From Osmia lignaria lignaria (taxonomy: Eukaryota; Arthropoda; Insecta; Hymenoptera; Megachilidae), in NCBI RefSeq assembly GCF_051020975.1, contig NW_027478161.1:26138001-26202000 (forward strand): a stretch of DNA of 64,000 nt, given 5' to 3'. A model generated the notes under the pieces. It worked only from the letters and a program-made list of their open reading frames with translations, did no database searches and had not been told where the DNA came from. Positions within the stretch are counted from its first letter, which is position 1. Each line of letters begins with the position of its first letter. Positions 11,886 through 23,801 of the stretch are shown piece by piece. The position numbers and the translations under genes were made by a program.

Positions 11886-14139
11886 GATCAGAAGCGTAGT
11901 TTTCGAGATATATCGAGATATTTAAAAGTTCCGAAGCCGCACCAACATAATAGAGATACAGAAACACCGTGGGCCCTTTCTTTGAGATAACTCTGCACTA
12001 TTGCGACCTGCAAATGCCACTTCCAGCTTAGCTGTGCAGAAGAAGAACAACAAGAAGAAGAAATATCTCGAAATATGTCCGTCAGGCCCCTTCCCTTGAG
12101 ATATATCTGCAAATATCTCGGAAACGAAACGAGCTATGGCAAAATCTTAAGAGACCTTTTTTGTAGAGAATTATGTTTCCTACTTTTTATGTTCTATGAT
12201 ATTTTTTGATCAGATGCGTAGTTCTCGAGATAGATCAAGATATTTAAAAGTTCCGAAGCTGCACCAAAATAATAGAGGTACAGAAACCCCGTGGCCTCTT
12301 TCTTTGAGATAACTCTGCACTATTGCGAGCTGCAAATGCCACTTCCAGCTTAGCTGTGCAGAAGAAGAACAACAAGAAGAACAAATATCTCGAAATATGT
12401 CCGTCAGTCCTCTTCCCTTGAGATAAATCTGCAAATATCTCGGAAACGAAGCGAGCTATGGCAAAATGTTAAGAGACCTTTTTTGTAGAGAATTAAGTTT
12501 CCTACTTTTTATGTTCTATGATATTTTTTGATCAGATGCGTAGTTCTCGAGATATATCAAGATATTTAAAAGTTCCGAAGCCGCACCAACATAATAGAGA
12601 TACAGAAACACCGTGGCCCCTTTCTTTGAGATAACTCTGCACTATTGCGAGCTGGAAATGCCACTTCCAGTTTAGCTGTGCAGAAGAAGAACGACAAGAA
12701 GAAGAAATATCTCGAAATATGTCCGCCAGGCCCCTTCCCTTGAGATAGATCTGCAAATATCTCGGAAACGAAGCGAGCTATGGCAAAATGTTAAGGGACC
12801 TTTTTTGTAGAGAATTAAGTTTCCTACTTTTTATGTTCTGTGATATTTTTTGATCAGATGCGTAGTTCTCGACATATATCAAGATATTTAAAAGTTCCGA
12901 AGCCGCACCAACATAATAGAGATACAGAAACACCGTGGCCCCTTTCTTTGAGATAACTCTGCACTATTGCGAGCTGCAAATGCCACTTCCAGCTTAGCTG
13001 TGCAGAAGAAGAACAACAAGAAGAAGAAATATCTCGAAATATGTCCGTCTGGCCCCTTCCCTTGAGATAAATCTGCAAATATCTCGGAAACGAAGCGAGC
13101 TATGGCAAAATGTTAAGAGACCTTTTTTGTAGAGAATTAAGTTTCCTTCTTTTTATGTTCTATGATATTTTTCGATCAGATGCGTAGTTCTCGAGATATA
13201 TCAAGATATTTAAAAGTTCCGAAGCCGCACCAACATAATAGAGATACAGAAACACCGTGGGCCCTTTCTTTGAGATAACTCTGCACTATTGCGACCTGCA
13301 AATGCCACTTCCAGCTTAGCTGTGCAGAAGAAGAACAACAAGAAGAAGAAATATCTCGAAATATGTCCGTCAGGCCCCTTCCCTTGAGATATATCTGCAA
13401 ATATCTCGGAAACGAAACGAGCTATGGCAAAATCTTAAGAGACCTTTTTTGTAGAGAATTATGTTTCCTACTTTTTATGTTCTATGATATTTTTTGATCA
13501 GATGCGTAGTTCTCGAGATAGATCAAGATATTTAAAAGTTCCGAAGCTGCACCAAAATAATAGAGGTACAGAAACCCCGTGGCCTCTTTCTTTGAGATAA
13601 CTCTGCACTATTGCGAGCTGCAAATGCCACTTCCAGCTTAGCTGTGCAGAAGAAGAACAACAAGAAGAAGAAATATCTCGAAATATGTCCGTCAGTCCTC
13701 TTCCCTTGAGATAAATCTGCAAATATCTCGGAAACGAAGCGAGCTATGGCAAAATGTTAAGAGACCTTTTTTGTAGAGAATTAAGTTTCCTACTTTTTAT
13801 GTTCTATGATATTTTTTGATCCGATGCGTAGTTCTCGAGATATATCAAGATATTTAAAAGTTCCGAAGCCGCACCAACATAATAGAGATACAGAAACACC
13901 GTGGCCCCTTTCTTTGAGATAACTCTGCACTATTGCGAGCTGGAAATGCCACTTCCAGTTTAGCTGTGCAGAAGAAGAACGACAAGAAGAAGAAATATCT
14001 CGAAATATGTCCGCCAGGCCCCTTCCCTTGAGATAGATCTGCAAATATCTCGGAAACGAAGCGAGCTATGGCAAAATGTTAAGGGACCTTTTTTGTAGAG
14101 AATTAAGTTTCCTACTTTTTATGTTCTATGATATTTTTT
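11886..14139 (+). repeat. Local 4-monomer repeat
   Basis: The series V, Lf, R, C (11,886-13,173) is followed by V, Lf, R (13,174-14,139), an offset of 1,288 bp. V carries GTGGGCCCTTTC and GCGACCTGC; Lf carries CACCAAAATAATAG and GAAACCCCGTGG; R carries AACGACAAG and CGCCAGG. The V and Lf markers occur elsewhere only in the pair at 18,004-18,647 (GAAACCCC alone is wider). Confidence 0.85.
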
Positions 14140-17100
14140 GATCAGATGCGTAGTTCTCGAGATATATCAAGATATTTAAAAGTTCCGAAGCCGCACCAAC
14201 ATAATAGAGATACAGAAACACCGTGGCCCCTTTCTTTGAGATAACTCTGCACTATTGCGAGCTGGAAATGCCACTTCCAGCTTAGCTGTGCAGAAGAAGA
14301 ACAACAAGAAGAAGAAATATCTCGAAATATGTCCGTCAGGCCCCTTCCCTTGAGATATATCTGCAAATATCTCGGAAACGAAACGAGCTATGGCAAAATG
14401 TTAAGAGACCTTTTTTGTAGACAATTAAGTTTCCTACTTTTTATGTTCTATGATATTTTTTGATCAGATGCGTAGTTCTCGAGATATATCAAGATATTTA
14501 AAAGTTCCGAAGCCGCACCAACATAATAGAGATACAGAAACACCGTGGCCCCTTTCTTTGAGATAACTCTGCACTATTGCGAGCTGCAAATGCCACTTCC
14601 AGCTTAGCTGTGCAGAAGAAGAACAACAAGAAGAAGAAATATCTCGAAATATGTCCGTCAGGCCCCTTCCCTTGAGATATATCTGCAAATATCTCGGAAA
14701 CGAAACGAGCTATGGCAAAATCTTAAGAGACCTTTTTTGTAGAGAATTATGTTTCCTACTTTTTATGTTCTATGATATTTTTTGATCAGATGCGTAGTTC
14801 TCGAGATAGATCAAGATATTTAAAAGTTCCGAAGCTGCACCAACATAATAGAGGTACAGAAACCCCGTGGCCTCTTTCTTTGAGATAACTCTGCACTATT
14901 GCGAGCTCCAAATGCCACTTCCAGCTTAGCTGTGCAGAAGAAGAACAACAAGAAGAAGAAATATCTCGAAATATGTCCGTCAGGCCCCTTCCCTTGAGAT
15001 ATATCTGCAAATATCTCGGAAACGAAACGAGCTATGGCAAAATCTTAAGAGACCTTTTTTGTAGAGAATTATGTTTCCTACTTTTTATGTTCTATGATAT
15101 TTTTTGATCAGATGCGTAGTTCTCGAGATAGATCAAGATATTTAAAAGTTCCGAAGCTGCACCAACATAATAGAGGTACAGAAACCCCGTGGCCTCTTTC
15201 TTTGAGATAACTCTGCACTATTGCGAGCTGCAAATGCCACTTCCAGCTTAGCTGTGCAGAAGAAGAACAACAAGAAGAAGAAATATCTCGAAATATGTCC
15301 GTCTGGCCCCTTCCCTTGAGATAAATCTGCAAATATCTCGGAAACGAAGCGAGCTATGGCAAAATGTTAAGAGACCTTTTTTGTAGAGAATTAAGTTTCC
15401 TTCTTTTTATGTTCTATGATATTTTTCGATCAGATGCGTAGTTCTCGAGATATATCAAGATATTTAAAAGTTCCGAAGCCGCACCAACATAATAGAGATA
15501 CAGAAACACCGTGGCCCCATTCTTTGAGATACCTCTGCACTATTGCGAGCTGGAAATGCCACTTCCAGTTTAGCTGTGCAGAAGAAGAACAACAAGAAGA
15601 AGAAATATCTCGAAATATGTCCGTCAGGCCCCTTCCCTTGAGATATATCTGCAAATATCTCGGAAACGAAACGAGCTATGGCAAAATCTTAAGAGACCTT
15701 TTTTGTAGAGAATTATGTTTCCTACTTTTTATGTTCTATGATATTTTTTGATCAGATGCGTAGTTCTCGAGATAGATCAAGATATTTAAAAGTTCCGAAG
15801 CTGCACCAACATAATAGAGGTACAGAAACACCGTGGCCTCTTTCTTTGCGATAACTCTGCACTATTGCGAGCTGCAAATGCCACTTCCAGCTTAGCTGTG
15901 CAGAAGAAGAACAACAAGAAGAAGAAATATCTTGAAATATGTCCGTCAGTCCTCTTCCCTTGAGATAAATCTGCAAATATCTCGGAAACGAAGCGAGCTA
16001 TGGCAAAATGTTAAGAGACCTTTTTTGTAGAGAATTAAGTTTCCTACTTTTTATGTTCTATGATATTTTTAGATCAGATGCGTAGTTCTCGAGATATATC
16101 AAGATATTTAAAAGTTCCGAAGCCGCACCAACATAATAGAGATACAGAAACACCGTGGCCCCTTTCTTTGAGATAACTCTGCACTATTGCGAGCTGGAAA
16201 TGCCACTTCCAGTTTAGCTGTGCAGAAGAAGAACGACAAGAAGAAGAAATATCTCGAAATATGTCCGCCAGGCCCCTTCCCTTGAGATAGATCTGCAAAT
16301 ATCTCGGAAACGAAGCGAGCTATGGCAAAATGTTAAGGGACCTTTTTTGTAGAGAATTAAGTTTCCTACTTTTTATGTTGTGTGATATTTTTTGATCAGA
16401 TGCGTAGTTCTCGACATATATCAAGATATTTAAAAGTTCCGAAGCCGCACCAACATAATAGAGATACAGAAACACCGTGGCCCCTTTCTTTGAGATAACT
16501 CTGCACTATTGCGAGCTGCAAATGCCACTTCCAGCTTAGCTGTGCAGAAGAAGAACAACAAGAAGAAGAAATATCTCGAAATATGTCCGTCAGGCCCCTT
16601 CCCTTGAGATAAATCTGCAAATATCTCGGAAACGAAGCGAGCTATGGCAAAATGTTAAGAGACCTTTTTTGTAGAGAATTAAGTTTCCTTCTTTTTATGT
16701 TCTATGATATTTTTCGATCAGATGCGTAGTTCTCGAGATATATCAAGATATTTAAAAGTTCCGAAGCCGCACCGACATAATAGAGATACAGAAACACCGT
16801 GGCCCCATTCTTTGAGATACCTCTGCACTATTGCGAGCTGGAAATGCCACTTCCAGTTTAGCTGTGCAGAAGAAGATCGACAAGAAGAAGAAATATCTCG
16901 AAATATGTCCGCCAGGCCCCTTCCCTTGAGATAGATCTGCAAATATCTCGGAAACGAAGCGAGCTATGGCAAAATGTTAAGGGACCTTTTTTGTAGAGAA
17001 TTAAGTTTCCTACTTTTTATGTTCTGTGATATTTTTTGATCAGATGCGTAGTTCTCGACATATATCAAGATATTTAAAAGTTCCGAAGCCGCACCAACAT

Positions 17101-18003
17101 AATAGAGATACAGAAACACCGTGGCCCCTTTCTTTGAGATAACTCTGCACTATTGCGAGCTGCAAATGCCACTTCCAGCTTAGCTGTGCAGAAGAAGAAC
17201 AACAAGAAGAAGAAATATCTCGAAATATGTCCGTCAGGCCCCTTCCCTTGAGATATATCTGCAAATATCTCGGAAACGAAACGAGCTATGGCAAAATCTT
17301 AAGAGACCTTTTTTGTAGAGAATTATGTTTCCTACTTTTTATGTTCTATGATATTTTTTGATCAGATGCGTAGTTCTCGAGATAGATCAAGATATTTAAA
17401 AGTTCCGAAGCTGCACCAACATAATAGAGGTACAGAAACCCCGTGGCCTCTTTCTTTGAGATAACTCTGCACTATTGCGAGCTGCAAATGCCACTTCCAG
17501 CTTAGCTGTGCAGAAGAAGAACAACAAGAAGAAGAAATATCTCGAAATATGTCCGTCAGGCCCCTTCCCTTGAGATATATCTGCAAATATCTCGGAAACG
17601 AAACGAGCTATGGCAAAATCTTAAGAGACCTTTTTTGTAGAGAATTATGTTTCCTACTTTTTATGTTCTATGATATTTTTTGATCAGATGCGTAGTTCTC
17701 GAGATAGATCAAGATATTTAAAAGTTCCGAAGCTGCACCAACATAATAGAGGTACAGAAACCCCGTGGCCTCTTTCTTTGAGATAACTCTGCACTATTGC
17801 GAGCTGCAAATGCCACTTCCAGCTTAGCTGTGCAGAAGAAGAACAACAAGAAGAAGAAATATCTCGAAATATGTCCGTCTGGCCCCTTCCCTTGAGATAA
17901 ATCTGCAAATATCTCGGAAACGAAGCGAGCTATGGCAAAATGTTAAGAGACCTTTTTTGTAGAGAATTAAGTTTCCTTCTTTTTATGTTCTATGATATTT
18001 TTC
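13174..18003 (+). repeat. 15-monomer higher-order repeat, copy 1 (4,830 bp)
   Basis: Fifteen monomers in fixed order: V, Lf, R, perfect-hairpin unit, plain unit, S with GAGCTCCAAATG (14,784), S with CGTCTGG (15,106), full-length T precursor (15,428), S with ATCTTGAAATATG (15,750), R preceded by TTTTTAGATCAG (16,072), C preceded by GTTGTGTGAT (16,394), an R-like unit with CACCGACATAATAG and AAGATCGAC (16,716), C (17,038), S, S with CGTCTGG. The first thirteen recur in the same order in 18,004-22,191. Confidence 0.9.
14260..14282. repeat. Perfect 8-bp inverted repeat (hairpin) in a monomer
   Basis: AGCTGGAA and TTCCAGCT flank a 7-nt loop ATGCCAC, at monomer positions about 121-143. Most monomers carry an imperfect version: either AGCTGCAA with TTCCAGCT (a C-C mismatch) or AGCTGGAA with TTCCAGTT (a G-T pair). 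The perfect form occurs in a few monomers, for example those starting at 7,378, 10,276, 14,140, 18,970 and 54,386. These look like recombinants of the two common types. Whether the hairpin forms or matters is unknown. Confidence 0.7.
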
Positions 18004-21000
18004 GATCAGATGCGTAGTTCTCGAGATATATCAAGATATTTAAAAGTTCCGAAGCCGCACCAACATAATAGAGATACAGAAACACCGTGGGCCCTTTCTT
18101 TGAGATAACTCTGCACTATTGCGACCTGCAAATGCCACTTCCAGCTTAGCTGTGCAGAAGAAGAACAACAAGAAGAAGAAATATCTCGAAATATGTCCGT
18201 CAGGCCCCTTCCCTTGAGATATATCTGCAAATATCTCGGAAACGAAACGAGCTATGGCAAAATCTTAAGAGACCTTTTTTGTAGAGAATTATGTTTCCTA
18301 CTTTTTATGTTCTATGATATTTTTTGATCAGATGCGTAGTTCTCGAGATAGATCAAGATATTTAAAAGTTCCGAAGCTGCACCAAAATAATAGAGGTACA
18401 GAAACCCCGTGGCCTCTTTCTTTGAGATAACTCTGCACTATTGCGAGCTGCAAATGCCACTTCCAGCTTAGCTGTGCAGAAGAAGAACAACAAGAAGAAG
18501 AAAAATATCGAAATATGTCCGTCAGTCCTCTTCCCTTGAGATAAATCTGCAAATATCTCGGAAACGAAGCGAGCTATGGCAAAATGTTAAGAGACCTTTT
18601 TTGTAGAGAATTAAGTTTCCTACTTTTTATGTTCTATGATATTTTTTGATCAGATGCGTAGTTCTCGAGATATATCAAGATATTTAAAAGTTCCGAAGCC
18701 GCACCAACATAATAGAGATACAGAAACACCGTGGCCCCTTTCTTTGAGATAACTCTGCACTATTGCGAGCTGGAAATGCCACTTCCAGTTTAGCTGTGCA
18801 GAAGAAGAACGACAAGAAGAAGAAATATCTCGAAATATGTCCGCCAGGCCCCTTCCCTTGAGATAGATCTGCAAATATCTCGGAAACGAAGCGAGCTATG
18901 GCAAAATGTTAAGGGACCTTTTTTGTAGAGAATTAAGTTTCCTACTTTTTATGTTCTATGATATTTTTTGATCAGATGCGTAGTTCTCGAGATATATCAA
19001 GATATTTAAAAGTTCCGAAGCCGCACCAACATAATAGAGATACAGAAACACCGTGGCCCCTTTCTTTGAGATAACTCTGCACTATTGCGAGCTGGAAATG
19101 CCACTTCCAGCTTAGCTGTGCAGAAGAAGAACAACAAGAAGAAGAAATATCTCGAAATATGTCCGTCAGGCCCCTTCCCTTGAGATATATCTGCAAATAT
19201 CTCGGAAACGAAACGAGCTATGGCAAAATGTTAAGAGACCTTTTTTGTAGACAATTAAGTTTCCTACTTTTTATGTTCTATGATATTTTTTGATCAGATG
19301 CGTAGTTCTCGAGATATATCAAGATATTTAAAAGTTCCGAAGCCGCACCAACATAATAGAGATACAGAAACACCGTGGCCCCTTTCTTTGAGATAACTCT
19401 GCACTATTGCGAGCTGCAAATGCCACTTCCAGCTTAGCTGTGCAGAAGAAGAACAACAAGAAGAAGAAATATCTCGAAATATGTCCGTCAGGCCCCTTCC
19501 CTTGAGATATATCTGCAAATATCTCGGAAACGAAACGAGCTATGGCAAAATCTTAAGAGACCTTTTTTGTAGAGAATTATGTTTCCTACTTTTTATGTTC
19601 TATGATATTTTTTGATCAGATGCGTAGTTCTCGAGATAGATCAAGATATTTAAAAGTTCCGAAGCTGCACCAACATAATAGAGGTACAGAAACCCCGTGG
19701 CCTCTTTCTTTGAGATAACTCTGCACTATTGCGAGCTCCAAATGCCACTTCCAGCTTAGCTGTGCAGAAGAAGAACAACAAGAAGAAGAAATATCTCGAA
19801 ATATGTCCGTCAGGCCCCTTCCCTTGAGATATATCTGCAAATATCTCGGAAACGAAACGAGCTATGGCAAAATCTTAAGAGACCTTTTTTGTAGAGAATT
19901 ATGTTTCCTACTTTTTATGTTCTATGATATTTTTTGATCAGATGCGTAGTTCTCGAGATAGATCAAGATATTTAAAAGTTCCGAAGCTGCACCAACATAA
20001 TAGAGGTACAGAAACCCCGTGGCCTCTTTCTTTGAGATAACTCTGCACTATTGCGAGCTGCAAATGCCACTTCCAGCTTAGCTGTGCAGAAGAAGAACAA
20101 CAAGAAGAAGAAATATCTCGAAATATGTCCGTCTGGCCCCTTCCCTTGAGATAAATCTGCAAATATCTCGGAAACGAAGCGAGCTATGGCAAAATGTTAA
20201 GAGACCTTTTTTGTAGAGAATTAAGTTTCCTTCTTTTTATGTTCTATGATATTTTTCGATCAGATGCGTAGTTCTCGAGATATATCAAGATATTTAAAAG
20301 TTCCGAAGCCGCACCAACATAATAGAGATACAGAAACACCGTGGCCCCATTCTTTGAGATACCTCTGCACTATTGCGAGCTGGAAATGCCACTTCCAGTT
20401 TAGCTGTGCAGAAGAAGAACAACAAGAAGAAGAAATATCTCGAAATATGTCCGTCAGGCCCCTTCCCTTGAGATATATCTGCAAATATCTCGGAAACGAA
20501 ACGAGCTATGGCAAAATCTTAAGAGACCTTTTTTGTAGAGAATTATGTTTCCTACTTTTTATGTTCTATGATATTTTTTGATCAGATGCGTAGTTCTCGA
20601 GATAGATCAAGATATTTAAAAGTTCCGAAGCTGCACCAACATAATAGAGGTACAGAAACACCGTGGCCTCTTTCTTTGAGATAACTCTGCACTATTGCGA
20701 GCTGCAAATGCCACTTCCAGCTTAGCTGTGCAGAAGAAGAACAACAAGAAGAAGAAATATCTTGAAATATGTCCGTCAGTCCTCTTCCCTTGAGATAAAT
20801 CTGCAAATATCTCGGAAACGAAGCGAGCTATGGCAAAATGTTAAGAGACCTTTTTTGTAGAGAATTAAGTTTCCTACTTTTTATGTTCTATGATATTTTT
20901 AGATCAGATGCGTAGTTCTCGAGATATATCAAGATATTTAGAAGTTCCGAAGCCGCACCAACATAATAGAGATACAGAAACACCGTGGCCCCTTTCTTTG

Positions 21001-22191
21001 AGATAACTCTGCACTATTGCGAGCTGGAAATGCCACTTCCAGTTTAGCTGTGCAGAAGAAGAACGACAAGAAGAAGAAATATCTCGAAATATGTCCGCCA
21101 GGCCCCTTCCCTTGAGATAGATCTGCAAATATCTCGGAAACGAAGCGAGCTATGGCAAAATGTTAAGGGACCTTTTTTGTAGAGAATTAAGTTTCCTACT
21201 TTTTATGTTGTGTGATATTTTTTGATCAGATGCGTAGTTCTCGACATATATCAAGATATTTAAAAGTTCCGAAGCCGCACCAACATAATAGAGATACAGA
21301 AACACCGTGGCCCCTTTCTTTGAGATAACTCTGCACTATTGCGAGCTGCAAATGCCACTTCCAGCTTAGCTGTGCAGAAGAAGAACAACAAGAAGAAGAA
21401 ATATCTCGAAATATGTCCGTCAGGCCCCTTCCCTTGAGATAAATCTGCAAATATCTCGGAAACGAAGCGAGCTATGGCAAAATGTTAAGAGACCTTTTTT
21501 GTAGAGAATTAAGTTTCCTTCTTTTTATGTTCTATGATATTTTTCGATCAGATGCGTAGTTCTCGAGATATATATGAAGATATTTAAAAGTTCCGAAGCC
21601 GCACCGACATAATAGAGATACAGAAACACCGTGGCCCCATTCTTTGAGATACCTCTGCACTATTGCGAGCTGGAAATGCCACTTCCAGTTTAGCTGTGCA
21701 GAAGAAGATCGACAAGAAGAAGAAATATCTCGAAATATGTCCGCCAGGCCCCTTCCCTTGAGATAGATCTGCAAATATCTCGGAAACGAAGCGAGCTATG
21801 GCAAAATGTTAAGGGACCTTTTTTGTAGAGAATTAAGTTTCCTACTTTTTATGTTCTGTGATATTTTTTGATCAGATGCGTAGTTCTCGACATATATCAA
21901 GATATTTAAAAGTTCCGAAGCCGCACCAACATAATAGAGATACAGAAACACCGTGGCCCCTTTCTTTGAGATAACTCTGCACTATTGCGAGCTGCAAATG
22001 CCACTTCCAGCTTAGCTGTGCAGAAGAAGAACAACAAGAAGAAGAAATATCTCGAAATATGTCCGTCAGGCCCCTTCCCTTGAGATATATCTGCAAATAT
22101 CTCGGAATCGAAACGAGCTATGGCAAAATCTTAAGAGACCTTTTTTGTAGAGAATTATGTTTCCTACAATTTATGTTCTATGATATTTTTT
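18004..22191 (+). repeat. Second copy of the 15-monomer HOR, 13 monomers shared
   Basis: These monomers match 13,174-17,359 one by one at an offset of 4,830 bp (4,832 after the 324-bp unit). Private differences include AAAAATATCG at 18,501, TATTTAGAAG near 20,935 and a 2-bp insertion at 21,570. From the end of the monomer at 21,870 the order departs from copy 1: that monomer gains GGAATCGAAACG and the next is an E/R hybrid instead of S. Confidence 0.9.
21546..21869 (+). repeat. 324-bp monomer with a 2-bp insertion (single copy)
   Basis: The start reads GAGATATATATGAAGATATT where its relatives read GAGATATATCAAGATATT. It is the only monomer longer than 322 bp in the window. Its counterparts at 16,716, 22,836, 25,734 and 27,022 lack the change. 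The insertion therefore post-dates the duplications that made those copies, or was not passed on. Confidence 0.85.
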
Positions 22192-22513
22192 GATCAGATG
22201 CGTAGTTCTCGAGATATATCCAGATATTTAAAAGTTCCGAAGCGGCACCAACATAATAGAGATACAGAAACACCGTGGCCCCTTTCTTTGAGATAACTCT
22301 GCACTATTGCGAGCTGGAAATGCCACTTCCAGTTTAGCTGTGCAGAAGAAGAACGACAAGAAGAAGAAATATCTCGAAATATGTCCGCCAGGCCCCTTCC
22401 CTTGAGATAGATCTGCAAATATCTCGGAAACGAAGCGAGCTATGGCAAAATGTTAAGGGACCTTTTTTGTAGAGAATTAAGTTTCCTACTTTTTATGTTC
22501 TGTGATATTTTTT
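22192..22513 (+). repeat. Hybrid monomer (E/F left / R right)
   Basis: The left markers are TATATCCAGATATT and AAGCGGCACC; the right markers are GCTGGAAATG, AACGACAAG and CGCCAGG. The switch lies between 22,245 and 22,316. The same hybrid recurs at 26,378-26,699 as part of the 13-monomer HOR, so the crossover came before the HOR duplication. Confidence 0.75.
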
Positions 22514-23801
22514 GATCAGATGCGTAGTTCTCGACATATATCAAGATATTTAAAAGTTCCGAAGCCGCACCAACATAATAGAGATACAGAAACACCGTGG
22601 CCCCTTTCTTTGAGATAACTCTGCACTATTGCGAGCTGCAAATGCCACTTCCAGCTTAGCTGTGCAGAAGAAGAACAACAAGAAGAAGAAATATCTCGAA
22701 ATATGTCCGTCAGGCCCCTTCCCTTGAGATAAATCTGCAAATATCTCGGAAACGAAGCGAGCTATGGCAAAATGTTAAGAGACCTTTTTTGTAGAGAATT
22801 AAGTTTCCTTCTTTTTATGTTCTATGATATTTTTCGATCAGATGCGTAGTTCTCGAGATATATCAAGATATTTAAAAGTTCCGAAGCCGCACCGACATAA
22901 TAGAGATACAGAAACACCGTGGCCCCATTCTTTGAGATACCTCTGCACTATTGCGAGCTGGAAATGCCACTTCCAGTTTAGCTGTGCAGAAGAAGATCGA
23001 CAAGAAGAAGAAATATCTCGAAATATGTCCGCCAGGCCCCTTCCCTTGAGATAGATCTGCAAATATCTCGGAAACGAAGCGAGCTATGGCAAAATGTTAA
23101 GGGACCTTTTTTGTAGAGAATTAAGTTTCCTACTTTTTATGTTCTGTGATATTTTTTGATCAGATGCGTAGTTCTCGACATATATCAAGATATTTAAAAG
23201 TTCCGAAGCCGCACCAACATAATAGAGATACAGAAACACCGTGGCCCCTTTCTTTGAGATAACTCTGCACTATTGCGAGCTGCAAATGCCACTTCCAGCT
23301 TAGCTGTGCAGAAGAAGAACAACAAGAAGAAGAAATATCTCGAAATATGTCCGTCAGGCCCCTTCCCTTGAGATATATCTGCAAATATCTCGGAATCGAA
23401 ACGAGCTATGGCAAAATCTTAAGAGACCTTTTTTGTAGAGAATTATGTTTCCTACAATTTATGTTCTATGATATTTTTTGATCAGATGCGTAGTTCTCGA
23501 GATATATCCAGATATTTAAAAGTTCCGAAGCGGCACCAACATAATAGAGATACAGAAACACCGTGGCCCCTTTCTTTGAGATAACTCTGCACTATTGCGA
23601 GCTGCAAATGCCACTTCCAGCTTAGCTGTGCAGAAGAAGAACAACAAGAAGAAGAAATATCTCGAAATATGTCCGTCAGGCCCCTTCCCTTGAGATAAAT
23701 CTGCAAATATCTCGGAAACGAAGCGAGCTATGGCAAAATGTTAAGAGACCTTTTTTGTAGAGAATTAAGTTTCCTTCTTTTTATGTTCTATGATATTTTT
23801 C

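Larger units (their letters stand above)
19614..23801 (+). repeat. 13-monomer higher-order repeat, copy A (4,188 bp)
   Basis: Thirteen monomers starting with the GAGCTCCAAATG unit (19,614) and ending with an E-like unit (23,480-23,801). It overlaps the second copy of the 15-monomer HOR, so its left part was itself produced by that duplication. It is 2 bp longer than copy B because of the 324-bp monomer at 21,546. It contains a nested 4-monomer duplication: 21,546-22,835 against 22,836 onward. Confidence 0.9.
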
